In this document: piece after piece, positions 53,140-62,855 of the stretch | Position numbering within the stretch: the first letter of the stretch is position 1 | How the letters are laid out: each line of letters starts with the position of its first letter | NCBI GenBank assembly: GCA_021413735.1 | Contig: JAIOPV010000094.1 | Coordinates: forward strand, 1 to 64,000 | Direction of reading: 5' to 3' | Source of the DNA: Planctomycetota bacterium | GTDB lineage: Bacteria; Planctomycetota; Planctomycetia; Gemmatales; Gemmataceae | Length of the DNA: 64,000 nucleotides | Program-made: the position numbers and the translations under genes | Notes under the pieces: model-generated | What the model saw: only the letters and a program-made list of their open reading frames with translations | What the model was told of the DNA's origin: nothing | Databases searched by the model: none

Positions 53140-54248
53140 TATTCCCGTTTGCCGAAGACCGCCTTCGCTCGTTCGCGGCCCACGTCCGTTAGCTTCAACA
53201 ACTCCCCGGATCGCGTCACGAGTCCGTTCCCAGCGGCGCGTTCCACCACGGTTGCCACACGCGCCGGCAACCAACTCAAGTGCGAGTGCAAGCCATCGAG
53301 CCTGGCTTCGTCGGCCTCGGCGGGTGTGTTTTCGTGCTGATACAGATGCACCGCCAGCATTGTCTCTTCGAATGCTCGCCGTTGTGAAAAGCGTTTCAAC
53401 AGCATCGCGAGTTGCCCACGTCCGGGCGCGAACAGAAACACCAACGCGAACAGCAACCCGAGCGCCGCCGCGACCGTTCCGGCTGTGTTCGCGTCGAGTC
53501 GATCCGAGGCGACGACACCCAGCGCCGCGCCGAGCGCTCCGATTCCGCACGCCAGCAGCAACATCACGCCGAGACGGTCCGTGAGCAGAAACGCAGCAGC
53601 AGCCGGCACCACGAAGAAGCCAACCACCAGCACCGGCCCAACCGCATCGAACGCGACCACCGCCGTCACCGATACCACTGCCATCAAGCCGTAATGGATC
53701 AACGCGGGTCGAAAACCCAGACTCGCAGCGAGGGCTGGGTCGAACGTGCTGAGCTTCAGTTCCTTGTACAGCACCAGCACCAGCACGACATTCAGCGTCA
53801 GCACTGCACCCATCACCCACACGGGCGGCAACACCATTCCGAAGAACGGATAACGGGGAACCGTGGCGAGGTCTGGCTGACCGAGCAGAACGCGGTCGAT
53901 GTCGAGGTGGGCACTTCGGAGATGCGACACGGAAACGAGCACGACCCCGAGCGCGAAGAGTGCCGGGAACACGAGACCGATCGCAGCGTCAGCCTTCACG
54001 AGCTTCGTGCGTTGAAGTGCTTCCACGAGAACGACGGTGAGCAGTCCCGTGAGTGCGGCTCCGACCATGAGCCAGGGCGAATCGGCATCGCGAACCACGA
54101 AGTACGCCAGCACGATGCCGAGCAGCAGGACGTGACCGATGGCGTCGGAGACGAGGGCCATTCGCCGCAGAACGAGGAACACCCCAGGCACGGCACACGC
54201 CGACGCCACAACCGCCAACACGAGAATGAGTTGTTCGAGTTCAGACAC
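53139..54248 (-). CDS. Zinc/manganese-type ABC permease fused to a winged-helix domain
   Basis: The 369-aa product has an ABC-3 permease part (residues 1 to about 285) with some eight membrane helices and family phrases [33 protein letters not shown] and [16 protein letters not shown]. Such permeases import Zn2+, Mn2+ or Fe2+ with an ATPase and a binding protein. The last 80 residues are cytoplasmic and look like a winged-helix unit ending [20 protein letters not shown], similar in style to DtxR/MntR regulators. Ordinary ZnuB/MntB proteins end near residue 285. Neither ATPase nor binding-protein gene is next to it. Translation starts at GTG 54248. Confidence 0.85.
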   Translation of the reverse strand: MSELEQLILVLAVVASACAVPGVFLVLRRMALVSDAIGHVLLLGIVLAYFVVRDADSPWLMVGAALTGLLTVVLVEALQRTKLVKADAAIGLVFPALFALGVVLVSVSHLRSAHLDIDRVLLGQPDLATVPRYPFFGMVLPPVWVMGAVLTLNVVLVLVLYKELKLSTFDPALAASLGFRPALIHYGLMAVVSVTAVVAFDAVGPVLVVGFFVVPAAAAFLLTDRLGVMLLLACGIGALGAALGVVASDRLDANTAGTVAAALGLLFALVFLFAPGRGQLAMLLKRFSQRRAFEETMLAVHLYQHENTPAEADEARLDGLHSHLSWLPARVATVVERAAGNGLVTRSGELLKLTDVGRERAKAVFGKRE

Positions 54249-54439
54249 GGGGTACGGGTCACTCGAATAAGGGCAACGCCACGAGCGGCGACTACCTACT
54301 TCTTATCCGTCTTGCCGAGATGTGTCCGGCCGACTTCACCAGCACTTTGCAGGCGATTCCAATTGATGGCGGCCTTGATCGGTATTACACTCGCTTCTTT
54401 GTTTGTTATCTTTGCGGTTACGTCTCGGAGCTCCATTCC

Positions 54440-55393
54440 ATGACCGCTCGCCCCCGTTCCGCGTTCACGCTCATCGAACTGTTGGTCGTCATCGCGATTA
54501 TCGCGATCTTGATCGGGCTACTGTTGCCAGCGGTGCAGAAGGTCCGCGAGGCTGCAGCTCGGATGAAGTGCGCCAACAACCTCAAGCAAATCGCGATTGG
54601 TCTGCACGGCCACCACGATTCACGAGGACGCTTCCCCTTCGGGCAGGGTGTTGGCCTCCAGACGGACGATCCAGACGACGGGACCAACTTCAAGCATGAG
54701 GGCTTGATGCTCTACATCTTCCCGTACATCGAGCAATCCGCGTTATACGCTTCGCTTCAAGCGAATCGCTCGACAGTTGCAACGTGGAATATGCCGCTGC
54801 GAACGAGCTTCGTGCCCGCCTACATCTGCCCGTCTGACGTCAACGGCGGGAAGCTCGCGAAGTCGAGCAGTAGCTTCCCCGACGAAGGATTCCACGGCAA
54901 CTACGCCGGCAATGCCGGTTCGACCAGCTACGGCCAGCAAGGCGGCGGGAAAGCTCTCAACGGCGTGTTCTACGCGAAGTCGAAGACCCAGATTTCCGAC
55001 ATCACCGACGGCACGAGCAACACGCTCATGGCATCTGAAATCGTGATCGCCCCCGATGCTGGCGCGACAGACACCTACGGCACCGGCGATCGTCGCGGGC
55101 GTGTCTGGAATTGCAACTCCGGCGAACAGTGGGTGAGCACGATGTACCAGCCGAACACCACCAACCCCGATTATATTTTCGGCTGCAATCAGAGTTTCCC
55201 CAAGGCACCGTGCGTCGCGGCAGGTTATATCTCATCGGGTTCGACGAGCTACATTCAGTCGGCTCGGAGTTACCACACCAACGGGGTGAACGCGGCTCTG
55301 TGCGACGGTTCCATTCGGTTCGTCACGAACGCGGCCGCTGGTTGGCTCAGTTCCGGTTCGCGAAGTGGTGGCGAAGTGCCCGGCGATCTGTGA
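54440..55393 (+). CDS. DUF1559 protein with type IV prepilin-like N-terminus
   Basis: The 317-aa product begins [20 protein letters not shown], a prepilin signal, followed by [19 protein letters not shown]. It continues through [28 protein letters not shown] and the closing [16 protein letters not shown]. Like the gene at 9073 it is followed by a small lipoprotein gene (50-bp gap). The internal ATG at 54440 is chosen because the prepilin signal starts there. Confidence 0.9.
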   Translation: MTARPRSAFTLIELLVVIAIIAILIGLLLPAVQKVREAAARMKCANNLKQIAIGLHGHHDSRGRFPFGQGVGLQTDDPDDGTNFKHEGLMLYIFPYIEQSALYASLQANRSTVATWNMPLRTSFVPAYICPSDVNGGKLAKSSSSFPDEGFHGNYAGNAGSTSYGQQGGGKALNGVFYAKSKTQISDITDGTSNTLMASEIVIAPDAGATDTYGTGDRRGRVWNCNSGEQWVSTMYQPNTTNPDYIFGCNQSFPKAPCVAAGYISSGSTSYIQSARSYHTNGVNAALCDGSIRFVTNAAAGWLSSGSRSGGEVPGDL

Positions 55394-55443
55394 CCGCTCT
55401 CGTGGGTGAAGCGAACGACCATACCCCGTGTCTCAGGTGATTC

Positions 55444-55848
55444 ATGCGGCTGTCAGCGTCGGCTTTCCTGTTTACGATGGTGTTCGCGATCGTCGGTTGC
55501 GGTCCGTCGGAGCCGGTGAAGCACGAAGTGCATGGCAGGGTGAAACTGAGCGGGCAGGATGTGCCTGGCGCTCAGGTTCAGTTCGCCACGGACAAAGCAG
55601 GCGTCGATGCCGTGACTGCGATTTGCGGCGAAGACGGCACCTACAAATTGATGGTGCCCGCAGGCGAGAACACTGTCCGCATTCTGGCGCAGAAGTTGGT
55701 ACCCGCAAAGAAAGGGCTGACGGGGCCGTATGGCGTTCAGATCGACAAAGTGACCGAAGATATCATTCCGCCGAAGTACAACGTAAAGTCGGAACTGCGG
55801 GTCACGGTCCAGGGCCCGATGGAGAAGAACTTCGATCTCCTTCCGTGA
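55444..55848 (+). CDS. Small lipoprotein with carboxypeptidase-regulatory-like fold
   Basis: The 134-aa product has a lipoprotein signal with lipobox AIVGC (Cys19). The mature part starts EVHGRVKLSGQDVPGAQVQF and contains EDGTYKLMVPAGENTVRI, a transthyretin/carboxypeptidase-regulatory-like beta-sandwich pattern also seen at 8614-9057. AGGTGA precedes the ATG by a few bases. It follows a DUF1559 gene, so the pairing seen at 9073/8614 is repeated. A family-A palindrome lies ten bases after the stop. Function unknown. Confidence 0.8.
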   Translation: MRLSASAFLFTMVFAIVGCGPSEPVKHEVHGRVKLSGQDVPGAQVQFATDKAGVDAVTAICGEDGTYKLMVPAGENTVRILAQKLVPAKKGLTGPYGVQIDKVTEDIIPPKYNVKSELRVTVQGPMEKNFDLLP

Positions 55849-55857
55849 TGAGGCTTT

Positions 55858-55936
55858 GCGAGCCACGGGGTTTATCCCCGTGGTCTTGTGTTGTTCCAGA
55901 CCACGGGGATAAACCGGGATACACCCCGTGGCTCGC
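55858..55936. repeat. Palindromic repeat family A, copy 3
   Basis: Nested palindrome: outer arms GCGAGCCACGGGGTTTA and ACACCCCGTGGCTCGC, inner CCCCGTGGTCT and AGACCACGGGG. It lies ten bases after the lipoprotein stop. Confidence 0.85.
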
Positions 55937-56117
55937 CAGGAGAAATTTCGGAAATCTCTTGCAACATTTCCAAAGCGCGCGAAACTTTGTTCCAGGCTGA
56001 TGGTTTCATGATGTGACCCTTGGCCGCTGGAGCTGCCACTCCCGCAAACCCCGCCTTTCGCCCACCCGCCAGAACCGGGGATTCCCCATCCCCGACTCGC
56101 CATACCAGAGCGCTGCC

Positions 56118-58517
56118 ATGCTCTCCACGCGCTGCCTTTTCGCACTTATCGCTTGCGTCATCACGCCAGTTGCCGCGTCGGCACAGGTTGCGTTGCCCAC
56201 CGGCGGCACGATGCCGTCCGTGGACTTCGAGCGTCACGTGATGGGGCTTGTCTCGAAAGCCGGCTGCAACTCCGGGAGTTGTCACGGCTCCTTCCAGGGT
56301 AAAGGCGGCTTTCGGCTGAGTCTCTTCGGGTACGAGCCGTCCATGGACTTCGCGAACCTCACCCGCGACAACCTCGGTCGCCGTGTGAACATCGTAAAGC
56401 CCGACGAGTCGCTGTTTCTGCTGAAGGCGACCGGCCAGACTCTGCACGACGGCGGGATGCGGTTCGGCAAAGACGCCTGGGTGTACAACGTCTTCCGCGA
56501 GTGGATTCGTGCCGGTGCGAAATGGACGCCCGGCAGCGGCAAGATCGACCAACTCGAAGTGTTCCCCAAGGACTTCGCACTGCTCACCGCCAACAAGCCG
56601 CTTCAGATCAAAGTGAACGCGAAGTTCAGCGACGGCACTACTGAAGACATTACCCCATTCTGCGACTTCCGCATCACCGATGACGCCATCGCTGCCTTGT
56701 CGCCGCTTGGCTTGCTGACCGCTCGCCAACCAGGCGATGCGGGTCTCACCGTGCTGTATCGCGGCAGCGTTCAGGCGATTCGCGTGCTGGTGCCAACGCC
56801 AGCCCAACCGGGCGGCTATCCGAAGGTGCCCGAGGTCAACTACATCGACTCGGAAGTGTTCGCGAAGCTCAAGATGATGAACGTGATCCCGTCAGATGTT
56901 GCGGGCGACACCACGTTCCTCCGTCGCATCCACATCGACGTCACCGGGCAACTTCCGACCCCCGAAGAAGTGCGAGCCTTCCTGGCGGACAAAGACCCGA
57001 AGAAGCGCGAGAAGGTAATCGACAAGTTGCTCGCGCATCCGCTGCATGCCGCGATCTGGGCAACCAAACTCTCGGACGTGACGGGCAACAACACGCAGGC
57101 ACTCGAACAACCGCAGCAAACGCAGCCAAAGCGTTCGCAGATGTGGCACGACTGGATTCGCAAGCGGATCGCCGACAACGTGCCTTACGATCAGATGGTT
57201 CGCGACATCCTCACGGCAACGAGCCTCGATGGTCAGACGCCCGAGGACTGGCTGGAGTTCGTGAAGAAGATTGAGGGCCAGACCGAGAAGGGCTTCACCA
57301 CTGACTACCCCGAGAAAAAGACGCTCGATCTGTTCTGGCGGCGACAACAGCAAGTGCCGATCGAACAGTGGGGCGAGAAGGTCGCAGTCGCGTTCCTGGG
57401 CGTGCGGCTGGAATGCGCACAGTGCCACAAGCACCCGACCGATCGGTGGACGCAGGACGAATACTGGGCGTTCGCGAATCTGTTCACGCAGGTGAACTTC
57501 AACAACAACCAGTTCAGCAGCCCTGCGGTGAAGAAGGTTGCCGACGCAGAGAACAACGCCCGCAAGGAGAAGGCTCCGAAGGGGAACAACAACAACCTCG
57601 CGATCATCCGCGAGATGTTCGTGGCGGCAACGGCCAACAGGGGCAAGCCGAACCCGGTGATTGGTCGCGTTCCGAATCCGAAGGCACTTGGCGGTCCCGA
57701 GATCGCCGTGAAAGTCGGCGAAGACGCCCGCGTGAAGCTCGCCGAGTGGATGACGGCCCCCGAGAATCCGTTCTTCGCACGCAGCTTCGTGAACCGCGTG
57801 TGGGCGCACTACTTCGGCGTCGGAATCGTCAACCCCGTGGACGACTTCTCGCTGGCCAACTCGCCGACAAACAGCAGGCTGTTGGACGCACTTGCGGCCG
57901 ACTTCATCAAGAGCGGCTACGACCTCCGCAAGCTCGAAAAGAACATCTTGCTGAGTCGAACGTACCAACTCGACTACGCCACGAACTCGACCAACAAGTT
58001 CGACAAGAACAACTTCTCGCACGCCTACGTTCGGGCGCTGATGGCCGAGCAAGTCGTGGACGTGCTGAACGCTGCACTTGGTGTCGATGAAACGTTCGCG
58101 GCACTCGACGGTGCCCCGGTTGGCACGAAGTTGGTTGAAGTCGGTTCGAGCCGACTCGCGAATCCGAACCTGGCATACGCTTTGCGAATCTTCGGCCGAC
58201 CGCCGCGAACCACGGCGTGCGACTGCGAACGAGCTGCGGAACCGGCGCTGCCGCAAACGCTTTTCCGCATGACCGACACGAGCATTCTGGCGAAGTTCAC
58301 CGACAAGAAGGGCCGCGTCGCCACGCTCGCCGCGAGCAAGTTGACCAACGAAGAACTCGCCGAGGAGATGTTCCTGGCGACGCTGTCGCGGTTGCCGAGT
58401 GCAGACCAGAAAGCGAGTGCCGCGGAAGCGATCAAGACCGCGAAGAACCGCACCGAAGGCATCACCGATGTTCTCTGGGCATTAGTCAATACCCGCGAAT
58501 TCATCCTGAATCACTGA
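56118..58517 (+). CDS. DUF1549/DUF1553 protein with Ig-like domain
   Basis: The 799-aa product has a signal peptide ending near ASAQ. Its haem-like motif CNSGSCH (CX4CH) lies in AGCNSGSCHGSFQGKGG, followed by a bacterial Ig-like group 2 region (about residues 155-235). DUF1549 follows, with a second motif CAQCHKHPTDRW, then DUF1553 with FVNRVWAHYFGVGI, LLSRTYQL and PRTTACDCERAAEP. It differs from the protein at 862-3879, which has CX2CH at the N-terminus and a LamG domain instead of the Ig-like one. A DUF1501 gene follows 125 bases downstream, the usual partner. Location: periplasm or paryphoplasm; role unknown. Confidence 0.92.
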   Translation: MLSTRCLFALIACVITPVAASAQVALPTGGTMPSVDFERHVMGLVSKAGCNSGSCHGSFQGKGGFRLSLFGYEPSMDFANLTRDNLGRRVNIVKPDESLFLLKATGQTLHDGGMRFGKDAWVYNVFREWIRAGAKWTPGSGKIDQLEVFPKDFALLTANKPLQIKVNAKFSDGTTEDITPFCDFRITDDAIAALSPLGLLTARQPGDAGLTVLYRGSVQAIRVLVPTPAQPGGYPKVPEVNYIDSEVFAKLKMMNVIPSDVAGDTTFLRRIHIDVTGQLPTPEEVRAFLADKDPKKREKVIDKLLAHPLHAAIWATKLSDVTGNNTQALEQPQQTQPKRSQMWHDWIRKRIADNVPYDQMVRDILTATSLDGQTPEDWLEFVKKIEGQTEKGFTTDYPEKKTLDLFWRRQQQVPIEQWGEKVAVAFLGVRLECAQCHKHPTDRWTQDEYWAFANLFTQVNFNNNQFSSPAVKKVADAENNARKEKAPKGNNNNLAIIREMFVAATANRGKPNPVIGRVPNPKALGGPEIAVKVGEDARVKLAEWMTAPENPFFARSFVNRVWAHYFGVGIVNPVDDFSLANSPTNSRLLDALAADFIKSGYDLRKLEKNILLSRTYQLDYATNSTNKFDKNNFSHAYVRALMAEQVVDVLNAALGVDETFAALDGAPVGTKLVEVGSSRLANPNLAYALRIFGRPPRTTACDCERAAEPALPQTLFRMTDTSILAKFTDKKGRVATLAASKLTNEELAEEMFLATLSRLPSADQKASAAEAIKTAKNRTEGITDVLWALVNTREFILNH

Positions 58518-58525
58518 CGATTCGG

Positions 58526-58599
58526 GCGAGCCACGGGGTTTACCCCCGTGGTCTGTCCCAACGCGAAGGAAGACCACGGGGATAAACCCCGTGGCTCGC
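58526..58599. repeat. Palindromic repeat family A, copy 4
   Basis: Outer arms GCGAGCCACGGGGTTTA and TAAACCCCGTGGCTCGC are perfect. Inner CCCCGTGGTCT pairs with AGACCACGGGG. It separates the DUF1549 gene from its DUF1501 partner, so as a terminator it would have to be leaky or the partner must have its own promoter. Confidence 0.88.
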
Positions 58600-58642
58600 A
58601 ACACCAAACCTGCCTTTATTCCCACCTGCCACGGAGTTTCAC

Positions 58643-59995
58643 ATGTCCAAGCTGCCACGAACGGATTGCGAAGGATTCCACCGCCGAGATTTCCTCAGCA
58701 TCGGCACAGCCGGCGCGCTCGGGCTCACCCTGCCCGGCATTCTCGCTGCCGAGGCCCGCGCCGCAACTAAAGGCGAAGTCACCAACAAAGCCAAGGCCAA
58801 GGGCGTCATTCTGCTGTGGCTCGCGGGCGGCCCCGCCACGATCGACATGTGGGACAACAAGCCCGAAGCACCCGAAGGCATTCGCGGCGAGTTCAAGTCC
58901 ATCGACACGTCTGCGCCCGGAATGCAGTTCGCCGAAACGCTGCCCAAGATGGCCGCGATCGGCAACAAGGTGAGCGTCGTGCGGTCGCTGTATCACACGA
59001 TCCCAAGCCACGGCCCCGCGACCGTGTTCATGACCACCGGCAACAAGCCGACCGCTGCCGTGCAATACCCCGCGCTCGGGTCGATCGCCTCGAAGTTGCT
59101 GAAGACGGAAATCGGCGTGCCGCCATACGTCACGTTTAGCGACTTGCGAAACGGGTCGGCTGGCCTCGCGGGGTACCTCGGCACCGGCTACAACCCGTTC
59201 GTGATCGAAGGTAACGGCGGCGGGGACCGAAAAGAAGGAGCCGCGAAGGGAAGTGGTTTCAGTGTTCGCGGCCTGACCCTCAAGGGCACGTTCACCCTTG
59301 ATGAGTTGGAGAAGCGTGACCTGCTGCTGCGGAAGTTCGACGGCGGTTTCGCAGGCCTCGACAAGTCGAACGACCTCGTGGATGGCCTCGACACCTTCCA
59401 CCAACAGGCGCTCGAAATCCTCAAGAGCGACAAGACTCGCAAGGCGCTCGACATCAGCACCGAGAAGCAACCAACCCGCGATCTTTACGGCAGCACGCCG
59501 TTCGGTCAGGGTGCGCTCGCGGCTCGTCGGCTGATCGAATCCGGCGTGCGATTCGCGACCGTTTCCCTGGGTGGTTGGGACACGCACGGCCAGACGTTCA
59601 ACGCTCACAAGACGCGGCTTGCCCCGACGACCGATCAGGTTTTGTCGGCGCTCATCAAGGATCTCGATGATCGCGGAATGCTCGACAGCACGATCGTGAT
59701 GTGCGCAGGTGAGTTCGGGCGAACGCCGAAGATCAACAAGAACGTCGGCCGCGATCACTGGGCACGGTCGATGGCTGCGGTCGTCGCGGGCGGCGGCTTC
59801 AAACGGGGTTACGTCCACGGCAGCACCGACGCGAGCGGCATGGCTCCCGCGACGGACCCCTGCACGCCAGACGATCTCTCGAGCACGATCTTCCACAACC
59901 TCGGCATCGACCTGGCCACGGAACTGACGACGCCAACCGGCCGTCCGATGTCGATGTTCCGCGAGGGCAAACTGGTCGAGAAGCTGATTGGTTGA
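58643..59995 (+). CDS. DUF1501 protein, partner of the DUF1549 gene
   Basis: The 450-aa product begins with a twin-arginine-type signal around FHRRDFLSIGTAGALGLTL and shows the DUF1501 pattern: VILLWLAGGPATIDMWDNKP, QFAETLPKMAAIGNKVSVVR, HQQALEILKSDKTRKALDIS, TIVMCAGEFGRTPKINKN, GRDHWARSMAAVVAGGG and GRPMSMFREGKLVEKL at the end. GGAG lies nine bases before the ATG. It follows the DUF1549/DUF1553 gene, and the pair likely acts together outside the cytoplasm. A terminator hairpin follows. Confidence 0.93.
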   Translation: MSKLPRTDCEGFHRRDFLSIGTAGALGLTLPGILAAEARAATKGEVTNKAKAKGVILLWLAGGPATIDMWDNKPEAPEGIRGEFKSIDTSAPGMQFAETLPKMAAIGNKVSVVRSLYHTIPSHGPATVFMTTGNKPTAAVQYPALGSIASKLLKTEIGVPPYVTFSDLRNGSAGLAGYLGTGYNPFVIEGNGGGDRKEGAAKGSGFSVRGLTLKGTFTLDELEKRDLLLRKFDGGFAGLDKSNDLVDGLDTFHQQALEILKSDKTRKALDISTEKQPTRDLYGSTPFGQGALAARRLIESGVRFATVSLGGWDTHGQTFNAHKTRLAPTTDQVLSALIKDLDDRGMLDSTIVMCAGEFGRTPKINKNVGRDHWARSMAAVVAGGGFKRGYVHGSTDASGMAPATDPCTPDDLSSTIFHNLGIDLATELTTPTGRPMSMFREGKLVEKLIG

Positions 59996-60360
59996 TTGGA
60001 GTGACGAGCCGAAAGCAGCAGCGACCGGAGCTTCCTCTTGAGGGAAACTCCGGTCGTTTCCATTTCCAGTTCGCCCAAATGTGAAACTGAGACAGGGCAT
60101 TCTCGCCGCTGTTTCCAATCTGCACAGGCCAAAATTGCAGTGCCACAAAAATAGGCAGGTCACGCGGGTTTGCGCGTGCGAGTGCCTTGGCAATCCTGCG
60201 GTTTTGGCTCGGGCTGGTGAAGATAGGCGAGCGACCCAACCGATCCATTCGTTCGAGGACTTGAGTTAAGCGGGCTCATTGAGTTCCGCCCGCTTGCCAA
60301 GCCACGCGGTGCCTAAGGATAAGGCATCGTGGAATGTTCCACGAACGAAAGGAGTCAGTT
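59996..60360. other. Intergenic region with terminator and palindrome
   Basis: About 365 bases between a DUF1501 gene and the outer-membrane protein gene. A terminator lies at 60022-60062, and a palindrome TCGTGGAATGTTCCACGA at 60327-60344. The latter, together with TGCCTAAGGATAAGGCA just before it, lies within the presumed leader of the next gene. No gene is supported between them. Confidence 0.5.
60022..60062 (+). terminator. Terminator hairpin after the DUF1501 gene
   Basis: CGACCGGAG pairs with CTCCGGTCG, with an inner TTCCTC/GAGGGAA stem, followed by TTTC. It is 27 bases beyond the stop at 59995. Confidence 0.7.
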
Positions 60361-61200
60361 ATGATCGCCTTCTTCAAGCGACTGATGCGAGCCGGACTGT
60401 CGGGCATGGTGGTGTTGGCGCTGTCCTCTTCCAATGCGTTTGGGCAGGAATCGGTGATCGACCGCCCGGCGACCGGGAGTTTTTACGTCCAAGGCTTCGG
60501 TGGTGTTGGCTCGACTGGCACATCAACCGCCACCCAACAAGGGGTTGCCTTCTTCCCAGAAGCAATGGGTGGACCGCTCGCCGTCAACGGTTTGGGCACT
60601 GCCTCGAGTCAGACCGTGGGCATCGGCGGTTTGAACTTCGGTTACGAATTTCGCGAGCGATGCAACTCGCTCGCGAGGGGTTGGGGCTTGCGACCCGCCG
60701 CCGAGTTTGAAGTCTTTTATGCGGATGTCACCCGCCACGCGAACATCGCCGCCCCCGGGCCCCGGCTTCCCGAGCACAATTTCTTGGATAGCCTTCCCAC
60801 GAGGTCCGTTACCTTCTTGGCCAACGCGATTCTCAATATCCGCACCCCCTGGGAACGTGTGACGCCTTACGTCGGATTTGGTATCGGTACTTCGTATCAG
60901 TCCATCCACAGTGCCGATTCCTTCCAGAATGGCCCACCAGAAGCTGGGATCAATCACTTCAACTCGATTCCCCACGCCACCGACTGGGGGTTCACGACAC
61001 AGATTAAGGCTGGCGTTCGGGTGAATCTGACCGATCGCGTTTGGTTCTTCAGTGAATATCGTTTACTCACTGTCGGTGCCACCAGCTACACGTTCGGTTC
61101 CACTCAGTATGCCAACCACGTTCCCACCACCTCTTGGAACGTTGGCTTGGGAACGATGAGCCAGAGCATCGGGGTTGCCGGTATCGGGTTCCGGTACTGA
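60361..61200 (+). CDS. Outer-membrane beta-barrel-like protein
   Basis: The 279-aa product has a signal peptide (ending NAFGQ) and alternating hydrophobic strands typical of an opacity/OmpA-like barrel: GSFYVQGFGGVG, VGIGGLNFGYEF, VTPYVGFGIGTSYQ, TTQIKAGVRVNLTDRVWFFSEYR. It ends VAGIGFRY, with a C-terminal aromatic as in many outer-membrane barrels. AAAGGAG lies eight bases before the ATG, which fixes the start. A short palindrome lies just upstream. No close family is recognised, and its partner and substrate are unknown. Confidence 0.72.
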   Translation: MIAFFKRLMRAGLSGMVVLALSSSNAFGQESVIDRPATGSFYVQGFGGVGSTGTSTATQQGVAFFPEAMGGPLAVNGLGTASSQTVGIGGLNFGYEFRERCNSLARGWGLRPAAEFEVFYADVTRHANIAAPGPRLPEHNFLDSLPTRSVTFLANAILNIRTPWERVTPYVGFGIGTSYQSIHSADSFQNGPPEAGINHFNSIPHATDWGFTTQIKAGVRVNLTDRVWFFSEYRLLTVGATSYTFGSTQYANHVPTTSWNVGLGTMSQSIGVAGIGFRY

Positions 61201-61325
61201 GTTGATTCGCCTCCGTTGTCTGGTCCAGAATGTAACCATCCGACCGGGGCGCTTGCTCCGGTCGCTTCATTTCGGGTACGCTGAACGTGTTCGCCGCCCA
61301 CACGCACCGCCCGCAATGGGTTCCC

Positions 61326-62819
61326 ATGCGACACTTCTTCATCCTTCCCGCTGTTCTCGTCGTCGTCGCGTTGTGCGTCGCACAGGAACCAACGCCGAAA
61401 AATACGGAGGCCGCCAAACTCGTCGAGAAGCTCGGCAGCCCCGATTTTCAGGAACGCGAAGCCGCAACGAAGCAACTCGAAGCGCTCGGCACAACTGCCA
61501 TCGAGGAACTGCGTCTCGGCGTGAAGTCCGACAATCCCGAGATGGCGCAGCGTTCGCAAGACCTACTCCGCAAAGCCGAACGACGCCTCGCCAGCGACAA
61601 GGTTCTCGCTCCGACGCTCGTCGAACTCGATGCCAAAGATCAACCCCTCGACGCGGTTCTCGCTGAACTCTCGAAACAGACCAAGTGGGAAGTCGTCCTC
61701 GGCGGGTTGAAGCCGGAAGATCTCGCGGTGAAGAAGATCACGCTTTCGACTGGCGGGAAAGTGGCATTCTGGGCAGCGGTGCTGAAGCTGTGCGACGCAG
61801 CGGACATGCAGATTGCGGGCGTCAGTGGCTTCGTCGCTCCGGGTGCGATGCCGTATCTTGGTCGCGCCAAGGTGGGCGTGCGAATCGCGGCCGATCGCAA
61901 CCGCGCCGTTGTGCTCGAAGCCCGCGACGGTGCCCCCAAGCGACCGGCGTCGTTGCACGGAGCCGTGCTGATCGAAGCGGTGCCGTTCCCCAAGAACGCG
62001 ATGCCACTCGCGACCCAGAACCCGAGCGCTTTGCTTCAGGCATGGCCGGAGCCGCGACTTCAGTGGGAAGGTGCATCCGCAACGAAGATCACACGCGCGA
62101 CCGACGCGACCGGCGTGAACCTACCCGCGGAGTTCACTCCGATCCCGACCCCTGATCTGCGTGCCACCGGCAACGGAACCGTGATGATTCGCAACCCCGA
62201 CGGCTCGGTCACGTTCGTCAAGGACACCGGTTCGTCGTTCCAGTTGCCGGGCGGCTTCAAGCCGAACGTGCGGCAAGCGGTGATTCAATTCAAGCCCGGC
62301 GAAAAGGCGGCGAGCTCTGCGAAAGAATTGAACGTGTCGCTGTTCGCTACTGTTCGCACGGGGTTCGAGCCACTGTGCCAAATCCGCGACCTGGAATCGG
62401 GCAAGGCGGCGAAGGGCTTTGGTCCGGGTGATGTGGAACTGTCGATCCTCTACTCGACCGACACTCGTGGCAAACTCGTTGCGAGCGTCAATGTCGCCTA
62501 CGATCGAAAGGCGATTCACCTGGCGGGAGTGGGTGATGATCTGCCTGGGATTCGCGGCGGAGGCGGATTCGGAAACAGCACGGTCTGCGGCGTTCGGTTG
62601 ACGGACGCGAACGGCAAAGCGTATACGCTCGGCCTTAGCAGTGGCTCGAATCATCTCGACCAGGGCAACAAGCGGCTCAATCATAAGTTGGAACTGGAAC
62701 TGCATCCGGAGAAGGAGGGGCATGGTCCGCCTGCCGTGATCTCGTTCTGGGGCACGCAAGCGAAGTCTGTGGAACTGCCGATTCTTTTGAAGGATGTGCC
62801 GCTCGCGGGCGGCCGCTAG
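61326..62819 (+). CDS. Exported protein with HEAT-like N-terminal repeat, function unknown
   Basis: The 497-aa product has a signal peptide (RHFFILPAVLVVVALCVA). A helical segment of HEAT-like type follows at about residues 25-75 (LVEKLGSPDFQEREAATKQL). The remaining 400 residues are beta-rich and include an LDAVLAELSKQTKWEVVLGG stretch resembling an STN-like unit. No catalytic motif is visible and no family is recognised beyond this. Similar secreted proteins with the SPDFQEREAA motif are frequent in planctomycetes (general knowledge). ATG 61326 is chosen for the signal peptide. Confidence 0.7.
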   Translation: MRHFFILPAVLVVVALCVAQEPTPKNTEAAKLVEKLGSPDFQEREAATKQLEALGTTAIEELRLGVKSDNPEMAQRSQDLLRKAERRLASDKVLAPTLVELDAKDQPLDAVLAELSKQTKWEVVLGGLKPEDLAVKKITLSTGGKVAFWAAVLKLCDAADMQIAGVSGFVAPGAMPYLGRAKVGVRIAADRNRAVVLEARDGAPKRPASLHGAVLIEAVPFPKNAMPLATQNPSALLQAWPEPRLQWEGASATKITRATDATGVNLPAEFTPIPTPDLRATGNGTVMIRNPDGSVTFVKDTGSSFQLPGGFKPNVRQAVIQFKPGEKAASSAKELNVSLFATVRTGFEPLCQIRDLESGKAAKGFGPGDVELSILYSTDTRGKLVASVNVAYDRKAIHLAGVGDDLPGIRGGGGFGNSTVCGVRLTDANGKAYTLGLSSGSNHLDQGNKRLNHKLELELHPEKEGHGPPAVISFWGTQAKSVELPILLKDVPLAGGR

Positions 62820-62855
62820 TGGAGGAAGAGTGTTGCGACGTTGAAACGCTCAGGT

